Source: Paractinoplanes aksuensis (GTDB lineage: Bacteria; Actinomycetota; Actinomycetes; Mycobacteriales; Micromonosporaceae). Taken from it: a stretch of 35,607 nucleotides of DNA. Location: the NCBI RefSeq assembly GCF_024137025.1, contig NZ_JAMYJR010000004.1:1-35607 (forward strand), read 5' to 3'. The notes beneath the pieces were generated by a model. The model did not search any database. It saw only the letters and a list, made by a program, of their open reading frames with translations, and was not told where the DNA came from. The translations under genes and the position numbers were made by a program. Position 1 is the first letter of the stretch; every line of letters starts with the position of its first letter. Of this stretch, positions 14,651-22,237 are shown one piece after another.

Positions 14651-17152
14651 GTGGACCTCGCCCGACTCTGCGCAGCGCTGCTCACCGCCGGACTGATCGT
14701 CGCACCTGCCTCCGCTTCGGTGGCCCGGGAAGCCGACCCGCCTTCGACCCGCGACTTCGGCAACGGGCCGGAACGCAACGAGGTCGCCTCTCTGACGGCG
14801 CCTCCCGTCTCGGTTCTGTCGGCGGTCTCGCAAACGCGGCCGAAACAGGGCTATCCGCGGCAGCACCGGTTGCCCCTGCCGCCGGTCAACGCGGAAGACC
14901 GGTCGATCAAGCTGGGTCTCATCCCGTACCACGGAATTGCTCCGAAGTTGAATGCCCTGCAGGCAGCGTCGAAGCGCGTCTCGGCCGAGGTCGTCGGCCA
15001 CTCCGCGCTGGGCCGCGACCTCTATCTGGCCACGGTGACCGCGCCCGAGACCGCCGCCGAAGCCGCCCGGCAGGACAAGTGGCGCGCGCTCATCGAGGAC
15101 GACCCGCGGGCCGCCGCGCGCGACCGCGAGCTGGCCCGGAACTACAAGACGCCGGTCTGGATCAACGGCAACATCCACGGCGACGAATGGGAGGGCACCG
15201 ACGGCGCGCTGCGCGTCATCGAGCGCCTCGCCACGGCCACCGACCCCGCCACGGCCGCGTTCCTCCGGCGTACGCGGGTGTATGTGACCGTCACCAACAA
15301 CCCCGACGGACGGATCGCCGGCACGCGGGCCAACGGCGCCGGTTTCGACATCAACCGGGACCACGCGACGAGCTCGCAGCCCGAGTCGCGGGCCGTGCGC
15401 GACGTGCTGCTCGCGACCCAGCCGTTCATCATGCTCGACGAGCACGGCTACACCGGCACCACGCTGATCGAGCCGGCGACGCCACCGCACGGGCAGAACT
15501 ACGAGTACGACCTCTACATCAAGCACGCCCTGCCCAACGCGCTCGGCATGGAGTCGGCCATCCAGCGGCTCGGCCACGCGGAGACGCAGCGCGCCGACAT
15601 CCCGTTCCGCGACTACGCGCCGGGCGACTGGGACGACTGGCCACCGATCTTCACCCCGATGTATGCCATGTATCAGGGCGCGATCGGCCACACCGTCGAG
15701 GTGCCACTCCAGGTGAACCGCGGCGAGTACACATCGCAGCCCGTGGCCGAACTTCAGCGACGCTCCGCCATCAACACCCAGGTGGTCGATGCGACGATCA
15801 CTGCCACCCTTGCGTACGCCGACAAGAACCGCGCATCACTGCTGGCCGGCCAGATCGAGCAGTTCCGCCGGGGTTGGGCGGGCGCGCCGTCACCGGGCAT
15901 CCCCGACGGCTTCGTGCCCGGCTTCGGTCCCGAGGACCGCTACTCGACGACCTTCCCCCGGGCGTACGTCATCCCGGCCGGCACCCCCGCCGCGGCCCGC
16001 CTCGTCAACCTGCTGGTCGATCACGACGTGCGCGTGAAGAAGGCGCTGCGCCCGTTCCCGCTCAACGGCAAGCGTTACGCCGCCGGCACGTACGTGGTCG
16101 ACATGCATCAGCCCAAGCGTGGCCTGGCCAACGTCATGCTCGAGGCCGGCCGTGACATCTCGGCGCTGGTGCCGCAGATGTACGACATCTCCGGCTGGAG
16201 CCACCGGCTGCTCTGGGGCGCTCCCGTCGACATCAGCCGTCACGCCGCTCCGCAAGTTGCTTCCGCGCCGGTGTCCGCCGCCACGGCCACCGGCGCGGTC
16301 ACCGCCCGCAAGGGCCAGGAGCTGTCACTCACCCTGCGCGACGGCTCCGACGTACGGGCCGTGAACGCCCTGCTCGACCGGGATGTGAAGCTGACCCGGG
16401 CCGACGCCGACACCGTCGTGGTCCCGGCGAGCGCACGGCGCCAGGCCCAGGACGTGGCCGACCAATTCGGCGTACGCTTCGAGGCCGCCCGCCGCACCCC
16501 CGGCGGCACCCCCTTCACCAAGCCGAACGTGGCCGCCGCGGTCGCCGCCGACGAGCTGTTCGTGCTGCGCGAGATGGGCTTCGACGTCCAGCCGGTGTCG
16601 ACGGCCCTGCTCAACGGTGGCGCCACCCTGACCGGCATCGACACGCTGATCGTCAGCTCGGGCCTGAATTACACCCAGCTCAACGCCACCGGCAGGGCCA
16701 CGGTGGACGCCTTCCTGGCCGCAGGCGGCGGCGTGGTCACGCGCGGCGCCACCGGGGCCGCCTTCAACACCGCGACCGCGTTGCTCCCGGCCACGGTCAA
16801 CGCGGGCCGAGGCGACGCCAACGGCGTGGTGGCCGTCGACAACCCGGGCCCGATCATCGGCGCCGGCTCCCTGCCCAACTCGTTCGTCTATTCACCGCTC
16901 TGGTTCACCGGCACCGGCTTCACGGTCGAGCAGCGCTACGCCACCACCAACCCGCTGGTGGCCGGCCACTGGCTGCCGACCGCACCCGGCGCCGGCGGCC
17001 CGGCCCAGGCCGCGGGCCAGCCCTCCATCATCTCGGGCACGTCGGCCGCCGGCAGTCGCACAGTCCTCTTCGGCACCGAACCCCTGTTCCGCGCCCACCC
17101 CAAGGGCCTTCACGCCCAGTTCGCCCGCGCCCTCTACTGGACGTCGTCCTGA
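14651..17152 (+). CDS. secreted M14-family zinc carboxypeptidase
   Basis: An exported metallopeptidase of about 833 residues. From the GTG at 14651 the protein begins with a signal peptide (MDLARLCAALLTAGLIVAPASA), with GAGG nine bases upstream; an ATG at 14612 adds 13 residues that do not improve the signal. The M14 zinc site is visible as HGDEWEG (H176, E179) and the histidine in LDEHGYT (H265). The catalytic glutamate is in GHTVEVP (about E350). The FDINRDH segment contains the substrate-carboxylate-binding arginine pattern. After the catalytic domain come about 400 residues of unassigned domains, with a GATase/ThuA-like stretch near the end (LIVSSGLNYTQLN ... AFLAAGGGVVTRG). It stands alone after metQ. 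Confidence 0.88.
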   Translation: MDLARLCAALLTAGLIVAPASASVAREADPPSTRDFGNGPERNEVASLTAPPVSVLSAVSQTRPKQGYPRQHRLPLPPVNAEDRSIKLGLIPYHGIAPKLNALQAASKRVSAEVVGHSALGRDLYLATVTAPETAAEAARQDKWRALIEDDPRAAARDRELARNYKTPVWINGNIHGDEWEGTDGALRVIERLATATDPATAAFLRRTRVYVTVTNNPDGRIAGTRANGAGFDINRDHATSSQPESRAVRDVLLATQPFIMLDEHGYTGTTLIEPATPPHGQNYEYDLYIKHALPNALGMESAIQRLGHAETQRADIPFRDYAPGDWDDWPPIFTPMYAMYQGAIGHTVEVPLQVNRGEYTSQPVAELQRRSAINTQVVDATITATLAYADKNRASLLAGQIEQFRRGWAGAPSPGIPDGFVPGFGPEDRYSTTFPRAYVIPAGTPAAARLVNLLVDHDVRVKKALRPFPLNGKRYAAGTYVVDMHQPKRGLANVMLEAGRDISALVPQMYDISGWSHRLLWGAPVDISRHAAPQVASAPVSAATATGAVTARKGQELSLTLRDGSDVRAVNALLDRDVKLTRADADTVVVPASARRQAQDVADQFGVRFEAARRTPGGTPFTKPNVAAAVAADELFVLREMGFDVQPVSTALLNGGATLTGIDTLIVSSGLNYTQLNATGRATVDAFLAAGGGVVTRGATGAAFNTATALLPATVNAGRGDANGVVAVDNPGPIIGAGSLPNSFVYSPLWFTGTGFTVEQRYATTNPLVAGHWLPTAPGAGGPAQAAGQPSIISGTSAAGSRTVLFGTEPLFRAHPKGLHAQFARALYWTSS

Positions 17153-17161
17153 GCCGGGCCG

Positions 17162-18181
17162 TCAGGCGCCGCGTCGCCAGGTGGTGGCTTTCCGGCTCGA
17201 TGTGGAGCCGACCAGGGCAGCCAGGGTATCGCCGAGCTGGTCGGCCAGGTCCTTGATGCTTTTGTAGCGCAGGTGGCGGTGGCCCTGTACGTCGAACTTG
17301 ACCTCGTGTGCGTCCCGGCACAGCAGCACGGTCGGGATCTCGCGGCCCCAGGCGTACCCGACCTCGAGGTAGACGTTCGGGTTGTTCCCGGTGAGCTCGG
17401 CCACGACCAGTCGCGAGGCGGCGATGCGGGCGGTCATCGCCGCGACCACATCGCCGACGAACTGCATCTGATCCATGCGCTCGCAGAGAAGTCCGGCTCG
17501 CCGGATCGGGTCGGCGATGCCGAAGTGGAAGACGTCTTCGAACTCATCGGCGAACGGCATGGCCACGAAGACGCGGTCCTTCTGCGGCGCGTCGTAGCCG
17601 ACCGAGCGCAGGTGCCGGGAGATGCGGTCATCCATGCCCGGAGCGGAGAACGGTGAACGCGCGGGGACGCTGGATGTGCGGACGATGCGCCGCAGGGCGT
17701 CGCGGAGACGCCGCACCCGTCGTTCATCCTTCTCGACGAACACCACCGAGCGCAGGCGGCCGGGCATGCGGCCCGAGTCCATGGCGTCGAAGACCCCGGC
17801 CAGTTGGGAATCGAACGCCTCGATCTCGTCCAGACCGAAACCGGGGCCATGGATGGTCATGACGAGTTCTTGCGCATCCGGGCACTGCTCGGCGGCCCCG
17901 GCCAGCGCGCGTTCGCCGAAGGCACGGATTTCGCGGTAGCCGAAGTCGGCGATGGCCGGCACGCCCAGGAACAGCACCTGACCGGCGGCCAGAGGGTCCC
18001 GGCCCGGAACGGCGAGGTAGGCACCCACTGCGGGCATCCGTGTGGCGTCGGCCCTCAGCATCGAGGCCACCAAGCGGTCGACCCCGTGGAGTTGCTGGGC
18101 GTACTTCAGGACCAGAACATCGGCCGGCCGCTTGAGGACATCGGCGTGTTCGACGTCGATCGTTATGTCGTGCTTCTGCAT
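17162..18181 (-). CDS. macro-like plus TIR/deoxyribosyltransferase-like protein
   Basis: A 339-residue two-domain protein. Residues about 203-325 match the TIR-like/nucleoside 2-deoxyribosyltransferase-like fold: VFVAMPF at 204-210, then FGIADPIRRAGLLCERMD, a helix ending AASRLVVAELTG, and NPNVYLEVGYAWG at 267-279. E273 is in the place of the catalytic glutamate of these enzymes, which cleave N-glycosidic bonds of nucleotides or NAD. Residues about 12-165 (ADVLVLKYAQQ, GQVLFLGVPAIADFGYREIRAFGERAL, MTIHGPGFGLDEIEAF) resemble a macro-like or M17-N-terminal alpha/beta domain; this part is a weaker reading. Such architectures are linked in the literature to nucleotide-based immunity. The neighbour is the SprT-like gene on the same strand, 90 bp upstream. 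The start is ATG 18181. Confidence 0.7.
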   Translation of the reverse strand: MQKHDITIDVEHADVLKRPADVLVLKYAQQLHGVDRLVASMLRADATRMPAVGAYLAVPGRDPLAAGQVLFLGVPAIADFGYREIRAFGERALAGAAEQCPDAQELVMTIHGPGFGLDEIEAFDSQLAGVFDAMDSGRMPGRLRSVVFVEKDERRVRRLRDALRRIVRTSSVPARSPFSAPGMDDRISRHLRSVGYDAPQKDRVFVAMPFADEFEDVFHFGIADPIRRAGLLCERMDQMQFVGDVVAAMTARIAASRLVVAELTGNNPNVYLEVGYAWGREIPTVLLCRDAHEVKFDVQGHRHLRYKSIKDLADQLGDTLAALVGSTSSRKATTWRRGA

Positions 18182-18271
18182 CGTCGCGTCCAGCGGGTGA
18201 GGGGGGTGGACGTCTATGCGACTCCATAGATCGGCATCTTCGCAACCCCCTCGGCTGCCGGGTCGGCGGCC

Positions 18272-18961
18272 TCAGTCCGCGAGCAGCGGCTGGACGGCGT
18301 GGAACGGGGCGCTGAGCAGGCCCGCGGTGGTCTGGACCTGGTAGCGGGTGCGGCCACGCTTCAGCACCGTGCCGGTCAGGCCGTGGTATTTGCCGGGGCC
18401 GGTCAGGCGTACGCGTTCGCCGACCCGGACCGGTGTGGCGGTGACCGCCGCTTTCGGGGGCTGGGCGAGCAAACGGGCCAGTTCGCTCTCGTAGCGGGGG
18501 TGCATCGGGGCCGGGCGGCCGTCGCGGGTCCAGGTGTAGCGGGCCGACAGGTCGAAGCCCTTGGAACATGTCGGGCACGAACGGACGCGGATCGGGCGGC
18601 GGTGGGCCGTCACGCGGTGGCCGGCCGGGCAGCTGCCGACCCACGCGCCCTCTGCCCGGGGCGCGTCGGCCGGGATGCTGCGCGTCGGTGAGCAGCCGAG
18701 GCGCCGGGCGGTGGCCCGCCACGCGCGGTCGTGGCCGTGGCCGGGGCCGGTCAGGGCGTGGGCGATCTCGTGCAGGATCGTGTCGGTGACCTGCTCCTGG
18801 GAGTGCAGCGCGGTCAGCACCCGGGACAGGCCGATCTGGCGGCGGTCGAAGCGGCACACCCCGGCCCGCGTGCGCGCGTTGTCGAAGACCAGCCGCCAGC
18901 CGGTCAGCCCGTGCCTGGCCATCAGGTCGGTGGCGAGCTTCCTCGCGTCGGCCTCGTTCAC
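18272..18961 (-). CDS. SprT-like metalloprotease-domain protein
   Basis: A 229-residue protein. The zinc protease motif HEIAHAL (H64, E65, H68) lies in DTILHEIAHALTGPGHGHDRAW, with a third histidine ligand about seven residues on, as in SprT/Spartan proteins. A zinc-ribbon-like set follows: the cysteine of VGSCPAGH and the CPTC pair. The C-terminal 60 residues (VRVGERVRLTGPGKYHGLTGTVLKRGRTRYQV) look like a KOW/SH3-type barrel, which would suit nucleic-acid binding. Eukaryotic Spartan degrades DNA-protein crosslinks; the bacterial role is unproved. The start is GTG 18961, after GGGGACAGG. It shares the strand of the macro-like/TIR-like gene, which begins 90 bp downstream of its stop. Confidence 0.85.
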   Translation of the reverse strand: MNEADARKLATDLMARHGLTGWRLVFDNARTRAGVCRFDRRQIGLSRVLTALHSQEQVTDTILHEIAHALTGPGHGHDRAWRATARRLGCSPTRSIPADAPRAEGAWVGSCPAGHRVTAHRRPIRVRSCPTCSKGFDLSARYTWTRDGRPAPMHPRYESELARLLAQPPKAAVTATPVRVGERVRLTGPGKYHGLTGTVLKRGRTRYQVQTTAGLLSAPFHAVQPLLAD

Positions 18962-19172
18962 GTTCCTGTCCCCGTTTCACACCTCGTTCCGGCGACCCAG
19001 ATTACTCAGCCAGGCATCGCCCGCCACGGCCTGAGGACGCCGGTCGGAGGGTCGTAACGCAGGTCACGTCGACTCCGCGGCCCTGGCGGTGATAGTGCGT
19101 ACCTCGAGGATCCGACAGCCGGTGTTGTCGTCACGCAGGTTGAGCACCGGTCCGGTGAGACGTGACGGCAGA
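18962..19172. other. intergenic, possible coding relic
   Basis: No complete gene. On the minus strand, directly beyond the M56 stop, a frame reads TDLPSRLTGPVLNLRDDNTG and then CRILEVRTITARAA before a stop. Its composition is protein-like, but it has no start with a ribosome site and no family I recognise. It may be the end of a lost gene. Confidence 0.25.
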
Positions 19173-20102
19173 TCAGTGCAGCATGCCCGCGGCGTACAGC
19201 AGTTCGCCCAGGTCGGCCACGCACTCGCCGGTCCAGACGACCGAGCCCGCGGCCAGGGCGACCGGCACGGCGACCAGCATCAGTAGGCGGGCGGCGGATC
19301 GCGGGGCGAGCAGCGAGGCCACGCGCCGCGGGACCACGCCGGCCCCGCGCAGGTCACGGCGTCCGGGAGTCATCGACAGGCCGAGCCGGGCCTCCGACGC
19401 GCGCAGGGCGGCGGCGCCGATGGCCCGGGCTACCACGCGGCGGTCGCCGAGCTGTTCGGCCGCGCGCTCGTCGGCGGCCCGTTCGACCAGGTAGTCGATG
19501 CGGCGGGTCAGCCCCCAGAACACCGGGTGCACGGCGGCGGCCAGCCGGGCGTACAGAACCAGGGTGTGATGCCGGGAATCGAGGTGGGCCCGTTCGTGGG
19601 CGAGCAGCGCGCTGTACTGCTGGTCGTCGAGGACCGAGCGCATGCCGGTGGTGACCACGACCCGTCCCGGCGGGCCGGGCACGGCGAACGCCTCGACCCG
19701 GGCGTCGTCGATCATCGTGACCCGGTCGGCGTCGACCGGCAGCCCCCGGAACTCGCGGGCGACCGTCAGCTCGCGCCGGTGCAGCCGCCAGACCCGGAAC
19801 ATCCCGGCCACGGCGACCAGCAGCAGCGTGGCCGACAGGACGGACACCCACGGCTCCCGCTCGGTGTCGGCTCGCACGACCGCGTCCGAATAGCCCAGCC
19901 ACACCCCGACCCGGTGCACCTCGGCCACGGCCTTGACGGCGAACGCGCCCAGACTGACCAGGCACGCGGCCGACACTGTGACCATCGAGAGGACGAGGAC
20001 GGTGACCGCCGCCTCCGGGCGCAGCCGATCGGCCAGCCAGCGTACGGCCAGTGCCACCAGCACCGGACAAACCACAACGGAGACCACGAAGTGGTCGAAC
20101 AT
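19173..20102 (-). CDS. M56-family (BlaR1/MecR1-like) membrane metallopeptidase
   Basis: A 309-residue membrane protein with hydrophobic segments at about 5-25, 32-55, 87-104 and near 275-295. The gluzincin motif HERAH (H169, E170, H173) sits in ALLAHERAHLDSRHH, with the third ligand probably in RAADERAAEQLG. In BlaR1 and MecR1 this domain is activated by an extracellular beta-lactam sensor and leads to loss of the BlaI/MecI repressor. Here there is no penicillin-binding sensor domain, as in the short actinobacterial M56 proteins. Those are usually preceded by a blaI-like gene; none is present, and the upstream neighbour is a divergent MFS gene. The ATG at 20102 follows AAGGAGGGGA, an excellent ribosome site. 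Confidence 0.86.
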   Translation of the reverse strand: MFDHFVVSVVVCPVLVALAVRWLADRLRPEAAVTVLVLSMVTVSAACLVSLGAFAVKAVAEVHRVGVWLGYSDAVVRADTEREPWVSVLSATLLLVAVAGMFRVWRLHRRELTVAREFRGLPVDADRVTMIDDARVEAFAVPGPPGRVVVTTGMRSVLDDQQYSALLAHERAHLDSRHHTLVLYARLAAAVHPVFWGLTRRIDYLVERAADERAAEQLGDRRVVARAIGAAALRASEARLGLSMTPGRRDLRGAGVVPRRVASLLAPRSAARLLMLVAVPVALAAGSVVWTGECVADLGELLYAAGMLH

Positions 20103-20148
20103 GTCCCCTCCTTCCCGCGGAGCACCCCAGTCTCACACCACAATGCGG

Positions 20149-20179
20149 TGGACTTGAAGGGTGCTTCAGGTCATAGGGT
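20149..20179 (+). promoter_or_regulatory. dyad-spaced promoter of the MFS gene (MerR-type layout)
   Basis: ACTTGAAG-GGTG-CTTCAGGT (20152-20171) is an inverted repeat matching at 7 of 8 positions. It sits between a weak -35 TGGACT (20149-20154) and a -10 TAGGGT (20174-20179), a 19-bp spacer. Long spacers containing a dyad are the hallmark of MerR-controlled promoters. The ATG follows eight bases after the -10, so the mRNA would be leaderless or nearly so. No merR gene is in the window. Confidence 0.4.
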
Positions 20180-20186
20180 CAGGGCC

Positions 20187-21572
20187 ATGGGGGCTATCCA
20201 AGGTCACGTGCGCGTCTTCTATCAGCTGCTGGTCAACACGCTGCTCGTGTCCGTCACCAACTTCACGGTCTGGTTCGCGATCACCTTCTACACCTATCTG
20301 GAGACCCGCTCGGTCTTCGCCACCGGCGTCATCTCGGGCATCTTCCTGGTGTTCACGGCGTTGACCGGCATCTGGTTCGGCAGCCTGGTCGACCACCATC
20401 CCAAGAAGCTGATGATGCAGATCTCGGCCGGGGTGTCGCTCACCCTGTACGTGGTGGCGCTGGTCCTCTACCAGGTGACCCCGCGCGAGGAGTTCCGCGA
20501 TCCGGCCAGCATCCCTTTGTGGATCCTCATCGTGCTGCTCATGATCGGGGTCATCGCCGGCAACATCCGGACGATCGCCCTGCCCACGATGGTGACCGCG
20601 CTCATCGAGGAGGGCACCCGCGACCGCGCGAACGGCCTCGTCGGCACCGCCAGCGGAGTGTCGTTCCTGGTCACGTCCGTGATCAGCGGCCTGCTGGTGG
20701 CCCTGGGCGGCATGTTCTGGGTGCTCGTGGTGGCCGTGGTCGTGCTCGCGTTGTCGATCGTGCATTTGTTTCTCGTACGGGTCCCCGACGGCCTGACCGA
20801 GGCGGCCGCAGCCCCCGCCCAGCCGGCCGGGGTGGTCGCGGCCACGGGAGATCCCGCTCCCGCCACCAGCAAGATCGACCTGCGCGGCACCATGCGGGTG
20901 ATCGGGCAGGTCCCGGGCCTGACCGCCCTGATCATCTTCTCGGCGTTCAACAACCTGCTCGGCGGCATCTTCATGGCCCTGCTCGACGCGTACGGCCTCT
21001 CGATGATGTCGGTCCAGGGCTGGGGCCTGCTGTGGGGCGTGCTGAGCACCGGCTTCATCGTCGGCGGCCTGCTCATCTCGAGGACCGGCCTGGGGAAGAA
21101 CCCGGTCCGCCTGCTGCTGCTGGTCAACATCGTCTGCTGGACGGTGACCCTGCTCTTCCCCCTGCGCGACTCGGTGATCTGGCTGGCCGTCGGCCTGTAC
21201 GCGTACATGCTGGTCGTCCCGTACGCCGAGGCGGCCGAACAGACGATCCTGCAGAAGGTCGTCCCCTACGAGCGTCAGGGCCGCGTCTTCGGCTTCGCCC
21301 AGAGCGTCGAACAGGCCGCCTCCCCACTGACCGCCTTCCTGATCGCCCCCATCGCCCAGTTCGTCTTCATCCCGTACATGACCGACGGCGCCGGCGCCCG
21401 CCTGATCGGCTCCTGGTTCGGCACCGGTTCGGCCCGCGGCCTGGCCCTGGTCTTCGTCCTGACCGGCATCGCCGGCCTGATCGCCACCACGATCGCCCTG
21501 CGCAGCCGCCCCTACCGCCGCCTGAGCAGCCGCTACACCGAGGCCCCGGAGGTAGTGCCGGCCACGGGTTGA
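20187..21572 (+). CDS. MFS transporter, probable drug exporter
   Basis: A 461-residue inner-membrane transporter of the major facilitator superfamily with about 12 hydrophobic segments. The loop GSLVDHHPKKLMMQ between segments 2 and 3 is the family motif A region. A central hydrophilic loop (about residues 205-230, Ala/Pro-rich) separates the halves. It resembles the macrolide-efflux (MefA/MFS_3) branch more than sugar transporters, but the substrate is unknown. The start is ATG 20187; the open frame extends much further up but through the antisense of the M56 gene. Its 3' end overlaps the convergent TetR gene by 40 bp. The promoter has a MerR-like dyad, so the TetR gene next door may not be its regulator. 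Confidence 0.86.
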   Translation: MGAIQGHVRVFYQLLVNTLLVSVTNFTVWFAITFYTYLETRSVFATGVISGIFLVFTALTGIWFGSLVDHHPKKLMMQISAGVSLTLYVVALVLYQVTPREEFRDPASIPLWILIVLLMIGVIAGNIRTIALPTMVTALIEEGTRDRANGLVGTASGVSFLVTSVISGLLVALGGMFWVLVVAVVVLALSIVHLFLVRVPDGLTEAAAAPAQPAGVVAATGDPAPATSKIDLRGTMRVIGQVPGLTALIIFSAFNNLLGGIFMALLDAYGLSMMSVQGWGLLWGVLSTGFIVGGLLISRTGLGKNPVRLLLLVNIVCWTVTLLFPLRDSVIWLAVGLYAYMLVVPYAEAAEQTILQKVVPYERQGRVFGFAQSVEQAASPLTAFLIAPIAQFVFIPYMTDGAGARLIGSWFGTGSARGLALVFVLTGIAGLIATTIALRSRPYRRLSSRYTEAPEVVPATG

Positions 21573-22165
21573 GCGATGCCGCGCAGCAGGTTGCGCAGCA
21601 GGGCGTCGACGAACTCGAGGGTGAGAGGCTCGGCCGGCATCAGCAGGCGGTGGTAGCAGGCGCCCCACAGTTGGTCGACCACCACCTGGGGGTCGACGTC
21701 GGGGGCGATCTGGCCCGCTTCCTGGGCGCGGCGCAGGCGGTCGACGGCCAGGGTGCGGCGGGGGATCGTGTACTGCTCGGCCAGCACGGCGGCCAGGTCG
21801 GGGTCGTGCTGGGCGGCGCCGACCAGGGCTGCGATCACCGGCCCGCCGCGTTCGGCGGTCAGCAGGCGTACGAAGGAACGCAGTTGACTGCGCAGGTCGT
21901 GCGCGATGTCGCCGGTGTCGTCGAAGGCCAGGCGGGGCTCGACGGCCGTGAAGTAGGCCTCGAAGGCGAGGGCGCCGGGGGAGGGCCACCACTTGTACAG
22001 GGTCATCTTGCTGACGCCGGCCCGTTGGGCGATCTTGTCGAAGGTCAGGCCGGGCAGGCCGGTCTCGAACAGCATCTCGCCGGCGGCGGTCAGCGCGGCG
22101 GCTCGCACCGCCTCGGCCGGTCGGCGGCCGCGACCACGCCGGAGCCCGTTCTGTGGATCACTCAC
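21533..22165 (-). CDS. TetR/AcrR-family repressor
   Basis: A 210-residue regulator. The helix-turn-helix is at about residues 35-58 (LTFDKIAQRAGVSKMTLYKWWPS), inside a typical TetR N-terminal domain beginning GRGRRPAEAVRAAAL. The C-terminal domain has the TetR_C_16-like pattern ending in FVDALLRNLLRGIAQP. It is transcribed divergently from the SDR gene, and the 72 bp between them hold two near-identical partial palindromes (22177-22193 and 22200-22216), the obvious operators for repression of both genes. The ligand is unknown, perhaps a substrate of the SDR. The last 40 bp overlap the convergent MFS gene, so neither 3' end has a separate terminator. Confidence 0.9.
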   Translation of the reverse strand: MSDPQNGLRRGRGRRPAEAVRAAALTAAGEMLFETGLPGLTFDKIAQRAGVSKMTLYKWWPSPGALAFEAYFTAVEPRLAFDDTGDIAHDLRSQLRSFVRLLTAERGGPVIAALVGAAQHDPDLAAVLAEQYTIPRRTLAVDRLRRAQEAGQIAPDVDPQVVVDQLWGACYHRLLMPAEPLTLEFVDALLRNLLRGIAQPVAGTTSGASV

Positions 22166-22176
22166 GCTTGCAGTAT

Positions 22177-22216
22177 ATGGACAGGCCGTCTACTTTTAAA
22201 TGGACAGCTTGTCTAC
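22177..22216. promoter_or_regulatory. two tandem TetR operators
   Basis: ATGGACAGGCCGTCTAC (22177-22193) and ATGGACAGCTTGTCTAC (22200-22216) are identical at 14 of 17 positions and 23 bp apart, about two helical turns. Each is a partial palindrome, TGGAC-N5-GTCTA. They occupy the divergent tetR/SDR promoter region. Confidence 0.75.
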
Positions 22217-22237
22217 AAGACGTGAGGGATGATCACC

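Noticed and set aside
17804..19057. Plus-strand open frames opposite the macro-like/TIR-like and SprT genes
   Set aside because: They are antisense to two genes with clear motifs, and have low-complexity composition.
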